From: Salipiger sp. CCB-MM3
Lineage (GTDB): Bacteria > Pseudomonadota > Alphaproteobacteria > Rhodobacterales > Rhodobacteraceae
Reading direction: 5' to 3'
DNA length: 64,000 bases
Assembly (NCBI RefSeq): GCF_001687105.1
Contig: NZ_CP014596.1
Span: 675,501 to 739,500 of the forward strand
Shown piece after piece: positions 58,419 through 64,000 of the stretch; the stretch's first letter is position 1; each line of letters begins with the position of its first letter. The position numbers and the translations under genes were made by a program. Under the pieces are notes generated by a model. The model was not told the DNA's origin. It saw only the letters and a program-made list of their open reading frames with translations, and searched no databases.

Positions 58419-59681
58419 TCACAGCCCTTCCTCCCGGCTCATCACGCGGAAGAAGAACAGCGAGAAGAGGATCAGCGACAGGAAGATCACCACCGCCACC
58501 GCAGCCCCCGCGCCGATGTTCGACAGGGCAAAGGCCTGCTCGTAGACGTTGACCGTCAGCACCCGGGTCCCGGCGTTGCCGCCGGTGAGCAGGAAGATGT
58601 CGTCGAACTTGTTGAAGGTCCAGATGAAGCGCAGCAGGAACAGCACCGACAGGATGCCCAGAAGCTGCGGCAGCGACAGGTAGCGGAACTTCTGGAAGGG
58701 TGAGGCGCCGTCCATATCGGCGGCCTCATACATGTCGGTGTCGATCGACTGCATCCGCGCGAGGATGAAGAGGAACGACAGCGGGAAGTAGCGCCAGATC
58801 TCGAAGAGCGTCACCATGATCAGCGCCAAGGGCCGCTCGCCGAAGAAGTTGATCGCCTGCGAGGTCACGCCCATCTGCATCAAAAGCGCATTGGCCGAGC
58901 CCGAGTAAGGGTCGAACAGCAGGATCCACGCGAAGGCCACGGCGATCACCGGCGCGACATAGGGAAAGAGGTAGAGCCCGCGCAGGATGCCTTGCCCGCG
59001 AAAGCTCTTGTCGAGCAGCATCGCCGCGAAGAGCCCGAGGATCAGCGCGCCGGCGGTGCCGAAGACGGTGTAGAAAAGCGTGACGCCAAGCACCGACCAG
59101 AACTCCGAGCCTTGGAAGATGCGGGCGAAGTTTTCCAGCGTGAAGCTGGAGAAGGAGGTCAGCACGTTGTTCGCGCGGCCGGTGATGACGGGCTCGCTGG
59201 CTTCCACGTCGGGGCCGTCGAAATAGGAGGGCTCGGCGGCGACGGGAATGCGGATCTGGTCGCGGAAGCCGCCCTCCCAGTCGCCGAGATCGCAGGTCAG
59301 CGTGCTGCCCTCGAGCGTGCAGCGCGGGTCCATCTCGGTGGCATTCAGGCCTTCGGGCCATGTGTCGGTCAGGGTGACGCCGGTGATCGCCTGATCCTGC
59401 GAGGAGTTGCGCAGCCGGTAGCGCAGGTACGCGTCCGGATCGCCCTCGTCGAGATCGCCGCGGATGTCCTCGCGCACCACCGGCGCGGGTGGGCGCAGCT
59501 CGGCGAGGCCGATGGGCTTGAAGGCAATCCAGAACACCGCAAGCAGCGGCAGGATGACCACCAGCGCCACTGCGGCGAGCGTCGGGAACAGCAGGCCCCA
59601 GGCCAGCCGCGCCTCGCGGCGGGCGAGGGGGCCCATGCCCTTGGGCGGGCGGGCCATGTCAGGTGGAACGGGTTCCGTCAT
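58419..59681 (-). CDS. Sugar ABC transporter permease (MalF-type) with DUF11-like periplasmic insert
   Basis: This 420-residue permease has TM1 at about 33-55 and the remaining five helices after about residue 200, with the EAA-type segment around DMDGASPFQKFRYLSLP. Between TM1 and TM2 is a periplasmic insert of about 130 residues in which AITGVTLTDTWPEGLNA, a Cys, STLTCDLGDWEGG and a beta-rich end match the DUF11 pattern (D-x-x-P-x-G-L, C, C-x-L-G). Two Cys there may pair. Its partner is the 57101 permease. Confidence 0.88.
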   Translation of the reverse strand: MTEPVPPDMARPPKGMGPLARREARLAWGLLFPTLAAVALVVILPLLAVFWIAFKPIGLAELRPPAPVVREDIRGDLDEGDPDAYLRYRLRNSSQDQAITGVTLTDTWPEGLNATEMDPRCTLEGSTLTCDLGDWEGGFRDQIRIPVAAEPSYFDGPDVEASEPVITGRANNVLTSFSSFTLENFARIFQGSEFWSVLGVTLFYTVFGTAGALILGLFAAMLLDKSFRGQGILRGLYLFPYVAPVIAVAFAWILLFDPYSGSANALLMQMGVTSQAINFFGERPLALIMVTLFEIWRYFPLSFLFILARMQSIDTDMYEAADMDGASPFQKFRYLSLPQLLGILSVLFLLRFIWTFNKFDDIFLLTGGNAGTRVLTVNVYEQAFALSNIGAGAAVAVVIFLSLILFSLFFFRVMSREEGL

Positions 59682-59704
59682 GGCACCCTCCGGTCTTGCA
59701 CGTC

Positions 59705-59739
59705 GGAAAAGGAAGCGGGGCGCCGGAAGGGCGCCCCGC
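59705..59739 (-). terminator. Intra-operon hairpin between SBP and permease genes
   Basis: GCGGGGCGCC pairs perfectly over 10 bp with GGCGCCCCGC across a 5-nt loop, followed on the minus strand by TTCCTTTTCC. It lies in the 70-bp gap just after the SBP stop and probably stabilises or partly terminates the SBP message, giving excess binding protein. Confidence 0.75.
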
Positions 59740-59751
59740 CATATGGGATGT

Positions 59752-61101
59752 TTACTGGATCGCGCTCAGCTCGTCGTTGAGCTGGCTGACCGCCTCGGCG
59801 GCGTCGATCTCATCGTCGATATAGGCGCGGACCACGCGGTTCACCGCTTGGCTGTTGACCATCTTCGAGGCCAGCGCCATCTGGCCCACATCGGCCCCCC
59901 AGCGCTGCGCCACGTCGAGGCCGGCAACAAGCTCGTCCACGGTCTCTTCACCGTAAAGATCGACAAGCGAGGCCTGACGGTCGACGCCGACGGGCAGTTT
60001 CGACCATTCGGTGACGAACATCTCGGGGTCGTCGTCGGTGCCGCGGCGGACGGGGAATTTGCCCTCTGGCGCGATCGCCAGCGTGTCGAGATAGCCCGCG
60101 TCCATCGAGAATCTGACGAATTCCTCGGCGACATCGGTGTTGGCATCGCCGGTCACGCCAAGGAAGTTCAGCTCGGCAAAGGCGGCGCCATCGGGGTTCG
60201 AGGGGCCCGAGAAGTTGGTGACGATGCCGGTCTTGCCAGCGAGTTCCGCCGAGGTCGGATCATCGGTGATCGTCGGCGGCGCGCTGTCGCGCAGCCCCGC
60301 AAGCTCGTCGAGGATGAAGGGCGACCAGATGGTCATCGCGGTGTTGCCCGAGAAATAGATCGTGCGGGCCTGATCCCAGTAGAGATCGCCCGGCGGCGAG
60401 GCCTTGGCGATCGCCTTGTAGAAATCCAGAACTTCGGTGGTTGCCGCTTCATCAAGCTCGGCAAAGCCGTCGGAGCCCACCGGAGAGACGCCATTGGCGA
60501 GGAAGACATGCTCCAGCACCTGGCTCATGAAGGCCTCGTCGACCTTGGTGGCGGCGACGAAACCGTACATCTCGGGCGGGTTGTGCAGCTTTTCGATCGC
60601 CGCTTCCACTGCGGCATAGCTGGTCGGCGGCTCGAGCCCGGCCTCTTCGAAGAGGTCCTTGCGGTAGATGATCATCTGCGTCCAGCCGTCGGCGGGGACC
60701 GAGGCGAAACCGCCGTCGAACTCGGCCATCTGCAGCGCGCCGGGGGCGAAAGTGGCGCCGCCCAGCTCCTCGATGATGTCTGTGGCGGCGTCGGGATCGA
60801 GAATGCCCGCTTCGGCCCAGGGCAGGGCGTAGGACAGCGGGTGGTAGATCACATCGGGCATGTCACCGGCGGCATAGGCAGCGGTGGCGCGGGTGCCCAT
60901 TTCGCTTTCGGTGACCGGGATGACCTCGACCTCATGGCCGGTCTCTTCGGTGAAGGCTTTTGCCATGGCTTCCTGCTTGGCAAGGCGTTCGGGCTGTTCT
61001 TCGATGGTCCAGAACCGGATCGTGTCGGCCTGTGCCATTCCGGCGGTCAGCACCATCGCCAAAGCGGTGCCGCCGAGAATCCGGCGTTTGATGGATGTCA
61101 T
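59752..61101 (-). CDS. Sugar ABC transporter substrate-binding protein (AglE/family 1-like)
   Basis: This 449-residue protein has a signal peptide (MTSIKRRILGG..GMAQA, about 24 residues) and the family 1 solute-binding fold. The start is ATG 61101 with an AGGAGGA Shine-Dalgarno; the frame opens further up without signal. It is followed by two MalF/MalG-type permeases and an ATPase. The permease features (long N-terminus, large insert) recall alpha-glucoside (Agl) systems, but the exact sugar is not known. Confidence 0.9.
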   Translation of the reverse strand: MTSIKRRILGGTALAMVLTAGMAQADTIRFWTIEEQPERLAKQEAMAKAFTEETGHEVEVIPVTESEMGTRATAAYAAGDMPDVIYHPLSYALPWAEAGILDPDAATDIIEELGGATFAPGALQMAEFDGGFASVPADGWTQMIIYRKDLFEEAGLEPPTSYAAVEAAIEKLHNPPEMYGFVAATKVDEAFMSQVLEHVFLANGVSPVGSDGFAELDEAATTEVLDFYKAIAKASPPGDLYWDQARTIYFSGNTAMTIWSPFILDELAGLRDSAPPTITDDPTSAELAGKTGIVTNFSGPSNPDGAAFAELNFLGVTGDANTDVAEEFVRFSMDAGYLDTLAIAPEGKFPVRRGTDDDPEMFVTEWSKLPVGVDRQASLVDLYGEETVDELVAGLDVAQRWGADVGQMALASKMVNSQAVNRVVRAYIDDEIDAAEAVSQLNDELSAIQ

Positions 61102-61297
61102 GGTGTCCTCCTGTTGTCGGTTTTTAACCCGCGGGCAGAAGGGGCGGCCCGAAAAAGTGAGCCGGGCATATGGTTTGCAATCTTTGGGAGAGCCGTTCGC
61201 GCGCAATCGCGCCGCGGCGCAGCAGATGCTCCTCCCTCAAAAACCCCTTCACCAACGTATGCATGTCAACAATCTCCTGCCCGGAGACTTGGCGCTC

Positions 61298-61307
61298 AAA
61301 GCGCTTT
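61298..61307. promoter_or_regulatory. LacI-family operator candidate AAAGCGCTTT
   Basis: A perfect 10-bp palindrome centred on CG, the hallmark of LacI-family operators, about 195 bp upstream of the SBP start. It is flanked by a GCGCT-CAA-AGCGC stem and, about 30 bp downstream in the direction of the sugar operon, by TTGACA (minus strand, 61264-61269). No regulator gene is present in the window. Confidence 0.45.
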
Positions 61308-61315
61308 AGGCAAGG

Positions 61316-61340
61316 AAAAAAGACGCCGCAACGCAGCAAC
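61316..61340 (-). terminator. Terminator of the urt operon
   Basis: On the minus strand a short stem (TGCTGC-GTT-GCGGCG with G-U pairs) is followed by six T residues (61316-61321), starting about 16 bases after the urtE stop codon. Confidence 0.55.
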
Positions 61341-61356
61341 TTAGGGGGGTTTTGGG

Positions 61357-62052
61357 TCAGATAGAGACTTTTTCGAGCAATGCCTCGCGATCGATCTCGC
61401 CGGACTGTCCAGAGAGCGACACTTCGCCCCGGGTGACCGCATAGAAACTGTCGGCCAGCCCCCAGGTGAAATCGAAATACTGCTCGACCAGAACCACCGC
61501 CATGTCGCCCTGATCGCGCAGCTGCGCGATGACACGGCCGATCTGCTGGATGATATTGGGCTGGATGCCCTCGGTCGGCTCGTCGAGAAGCAGCACGCGG
61601 GGCCGGGTGATCAGCGCGCGGGCGATGGCGAGCTGCTGCTGCTGGCCGCCCGACAGATCGCCGCCGCGCCGCTGTAGGAAGTCCTTGAGGATCGGGAACA
61701 GCTCGAAGATATGCGCCGGCACGCCGCGCTCGGAGCGGTCGAGACAGGCAAAGCCCGACTCGAGGTTCTCCTGCACGGTCATCAGCGGGAAGATCTCGCG
61801 CCCCTGCGGCACATAGGCGATGCCCGCGCGCGCCGCCTGATAGGCGTTGAGGTGATCGAGCGGCTTGCCGTCGAGGCTGATCGCGCCGCCCGAGTAGGGG
61901 TGGCGCCCGGCGATGGCCTTAAGCAGCGAGGTCTTGCCCACGCCATTGGTGCCCATCACCGCGGTGACCTTGCCCGGCTCTGCCGCGAGGCTGATGCCGT
62001 GGAGGATCTGGCTCTGCCCATAATGCAGGGTGAGGTTGTCGACTTTCAGCAT
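61357..62052 (-). CDS. urtE: Urea ABC transporter ATP-binding subunit UrtE
   Basis: This 231-residue branched-chain/urea-type ATPase has Walker A GTNGVGKTS, signature LSGGQQQQLA, Walker B VLLLDEPTEGIQPNII and the UrtE-type EQYFDF end. It is the last gene of the urt operon, 46 bp after urtD. Confidence 0.94.
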   Translation of the reverse strand: MLKVDNLTLHYGQSQILHGISLAAEPGKVTAVMGTNGVGKTSLLKAIAGRHPYSGGAISLDGKPLDHLNAYQAARAGIAYVPQGREIFPLMTVQENLESGFACLDRSERGVPAHIFELFPILKDFLQRRGGDLSGGQQQQLAIARALITRPRVLLLDEPTEGIQPNIIQQIGRVIAQLRDQGDMAVVLVEQYFDFTWGLADSFYAVTRGEVSLSGQSGEIDREALLEKVSI

Positions 62053-62098
62053 GGCATCTCACTCCATCCGCAAATCTCTCGCAGGTCTGCGAGCGTCT

Positions 62099-62839
62099 TC
62101 ATCGTCCCAGATAAACGTCGATGACGTCCTGATTGGCGGTCACATGGTCCAGCGAGCCCTCGGCCAGCACCGAGCCTTCACAAAGCACCGTCACCTTGCA
62201 ATCCAGCCGCCGCACGAATTCCATGTCGTGCTCGACCACCACCACCGCATGTTTCTGCGCGGCGCGGCGCAGCAGGTCGGTGGTGTGCTCGCGCTCGGCG
62301 GGGGTCATCCCCGCCGCGGGCTCGTCAACCAGCAGCAGCCGCGGGTCCTGCGCCAGCAGCATGCCGATCTCGAGCCATTGTTTCTGTCCGTGGCTGAGCT
62401 CGCCCGAGACCCGGCCAAGCTGGTCGGTGAGGCCGATCTCCTCGGCGATGCTCTCGATCCGCTCCGCTCCGGCTTTGGTCTTGCTGTAGAACAGCACATC
62501 GAAAGGCCCGCGCTTATTCTTCAGCGCCATGGCGAGGTTCTCGCGCACGGTCTGCGCCTCGAACACCGTGGGCTTCTGAAACTTGCGTCCCACGCCCGAG
62601 CGGGCGATCTGGCTTTCGCTCATCTTCAGCAGCGACACGGATTTCTCGCCCCAGAGCACGCGGCCCTCGTCGGGGCGGGTCTTGCCGGTAATGATGTCCA
62701 TGAAGGTGGTCTTGCCAGCCCCATTGGGGCCGATGATGGCGCGCAGTTCCGGCTCGCCGATGCGGAAGCTGAGGTTGTTGATCGCCTTGAAGCCGTCGAA
62801 GCTGACGGAGACGCCGGACATCTCGAGCAGGGTCTTCAT
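62099..62839 (-). CDS. urtD: Urea ABC transporter ATP-binding subunit UrtD
   Basis: This 246-residue ATPase has Walker A GPNGAGKTT, KFQKPTVFEAQTVREN, signature ELSHGQKQWLEIG (LSHGQ, typical of UrtD) and Walker B LLLVDEPAAGMTP. ATG overlaps the urtC stop (ATGA). It pairs with UrtE on the cytoplasmic face. Confidence 0.95.
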   Translation of the reverse strand: MKTLLEMSGVSVSFDGFKAINNLSFRIGEPELRAIIGPNGAGKTTFMDIITGKTRPDEGRVLWGEKSVSLLKMSESQIARSGVGRKFQKPTVFEAQTVRENLAMALKNKRGPFDVLFYSKTKAGAERIESIAEEIGLTDQLGRVSGELSHGQKQWLEIGMLLAQDPRLLLVDEPAAGMTPAEREHTTDLLRRAAQKHAVVVVEHDMEFVRRLDCKVTVLCEGSVLAEGSLDHVTANQDVIDVYLGR

Positions 62840-64000
62840 TTCTCTTCCTCCCCCTCGACGGTGCGATGCGCGCCCATGTCGGGCCCGAAGTCACCAACCC
62901 GTTCGGGCACCGGATGGCGGCGGGTGAACAGGTCGAACAGCCCGCCGATGCCCTTGGGCGCCAGCAGTGTGACCGCCACGAAGCTGAGCCCCAGCAGCAC
63001 CAGCCACCAGTCGGTCCAGTTGATCGTGTAGAAGCCGAGATTGATGTTGGGCGCGCCGCCGCCGGTGAACCAGCTCGACAGCAGCGACACCACAGCCGCG
63101 CCAAGCGCCGCGCCGTAGAGCCGCCCGCGCCCGCCGATGGCGACCCAGACCGCGAGGTAGATCGAGGCGATGGGGGCGATCTCGGCGGGGTTGATGATGC
63201 CCGCCTGCGGATAATAGAGCGCGCCCGCGAGCCCCGAGACGATGCCGGTGAGCGTGAAGATGAAGAGCTTGTAGCTCTCCACATGGTAGCCGAGGAAGCG
63301 CACCCGGTTCTCATTGTCGCGGATGCCGCGGATCACCGATCCCATCTTGCCCGAGACCACCCAGGCAAAGAGCAGATAGCCAAACCCGAGCGCCGCCGCC
63401 GAGGCCCAGAAGAACCAGATCGAGATGGTCGACTGCGGCACCGCGTCGAGTCCCGGCAGGTTCTGCAGGCCCGATAGCCCGTTGTTGCCGCGCAGCCCGG
63501 CCTCGTTCTGGAAGAGATAAAGCGACAGCGCCAGCGTCATGGCCTGCGTCAGGATCGACAGGTAAACCCCGGTGACCCGGCTGCGGAACGCCAGCCAGCC
63601 AAAGACCAGCGCCAGCACGCCCGGCACCAGCACCACGAGCAGCAGTTGCAGCGTCAGACTATGGGCAAAACCCCAGAGCCACGGGAAATCGGCGCTGCCC
63701 ACCACGCCGAAAATCTGCTGGCCGATGGCGTCATGGATCTCTTCGGGGGTGGGCGGGATCGGCGCGGCGCGGAGGCTTTCAGCGATGATCAGCTCGGTCC
63801 GGGCGTACATCAGCCACATGCCGATCATGTAACCGCCGAGCCCGAAGAACGCCATATGCCCAAGGCTTAGGATGCCGGTGTAGCCCCAGACCACATCCAT
63901 CGCCACGGCGACGAGCATCAGGCACAGCGTCTTGCCCAGCGTCTTGACGAAAGAGGTCGACAGGAACCCGGTGCCGGTTGCAGGTGCCAGCACGGTCACC
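62836..64000 (-). CDS. urtC: Urea ABC transporter permease UrtC, 5' partial
   Basis: At least 388 residues, open through the right window edge; the GTG at 63999 is probably internal because a usual UrtC has further residues before DVVWGYTGILSLGH. Motifs: GYTGILSLGHMAFFGLGGY, RSRVTGVYLSILTQAMTLAL, DNENRVRFLGYHVE and the Livm-type permease fold with about ten helices. The C-terminal tail is charged. urtA and urtB are presumably to the right. Confidence 0.93.
   Translation of the reverse strand, partial: VTVLAPATGTGFLSTSFVKTLGKTLCLMLVAVAMDVVWGYTGILSLGHMAFFGLGGYMIGMWLMYARTELIIAESLRAAPIPPTPEEIHDAIGQQIFGVVGSADFPWLWGFAHSLTLQLLLVVLVPGVLALVFGWLAFRSRVTGVYLSILTQAMTLALSLYLFQNEAGLRGNNGLSGLQNLPGLDAVPQSTISIWFFWASAAALGFGYLLFAWVVSGKMGSVIRGIRDNENRVRFLGYHVESYKLFIFTLTGIVSGLAGALYYPQAGIINPAEIAPIASIYLAVWVAIGGRGRLYGAALGAAVVSLLSSWFTGGGAPNINLGFYTINWTDWWLVLLGLSFVAVTLLAPKGIGGLFDLFTRRHPVPERVGDFGPDMGAHRTVEGEEEK

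Overview
High-GC alphaproteobacterial DNA, most likely from the Roseobacter/Rhodobacteraceae group. The evidence is dense, translationally coupled operons, a DUF1013/TrcR-type cell-cycle regulator, a DciA-type DUF721 protein, a CP4-like class II EPSP synthase, a perfect CtrA box, and a short intergenic repeat of a kind I associate with this family. No rRNA, tRNA, CRISPR, insertion sequence or prophage was seen. Apart from the giant gene at the left edge, the window looks like core or near-core chromosome.

Region 1 (1-16521) is one giant reading frame, open at the left edge, of at least 5,506 residues. It encodes a modular, acidic, presumably secreted or surface protein built from malectin-like, lectin-like, Calx-beta, cadherin/Ig-like and carbohydrate-binding-like modules. 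Region 2 (16.5-23.7 kb) holds a divergent LysR/SDR pair, an orphan glycine-betaine-type binding protein, a sulfur operon (periplasmic rhodanese, YeeE/TsuA-like transporter, 54-residue membrane peptide) and an MFS efflux pump.

Region 3 (24-35.9 kb): aroA, a coupled membrane protein, cmk and an aldo/keto reductase; a histidine phosphatase; a two-gene saccharopine pathway pair; then DUF1275, CYTH, DsbA-like, DciA-like, mutY and an AlkB-type hydroxylase. Region 4 (36-40.5 kb) is a tightly overlapping nucleoside-salvage operon, cdd-deoA-deoB-add-upp. Region 5 (40.6-47.2 kb): a SPOR protein, a possible pseudo-M48 protein, a sulfotransferase, RNase T2, trcR, a truncated TPR-like remnant and an outer-membrane barrel. 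The 43.9-44.2 kb gap carries a CtrA box followed by a structured, U-tract-terminated element that looks like an unannotated small RNA.

Region 6 (47.2-55.9 kb): recR-ybaB-(small membrane gene)-dnaX on the minus strand, then an ankyrin protein, a YpfJ-type Zn protease, a tyrosine phosphatase, a Tat-exported esterase and a secreted protein. Region 7 (56-64 kb) holds two minus-strand ABC systems: a sugar importer (SBP, permease with a DUF11-like insert, second permease, ATPase) behind a LacI-type palindrome, and urtCDE for urea uptake, running off the right edge.

A short composite intergenic element (GC hairpins, a core like GCGTATTTTT, then a purine-rich tail) recurs at about seven places. It is the most general unexplained structure in the window.
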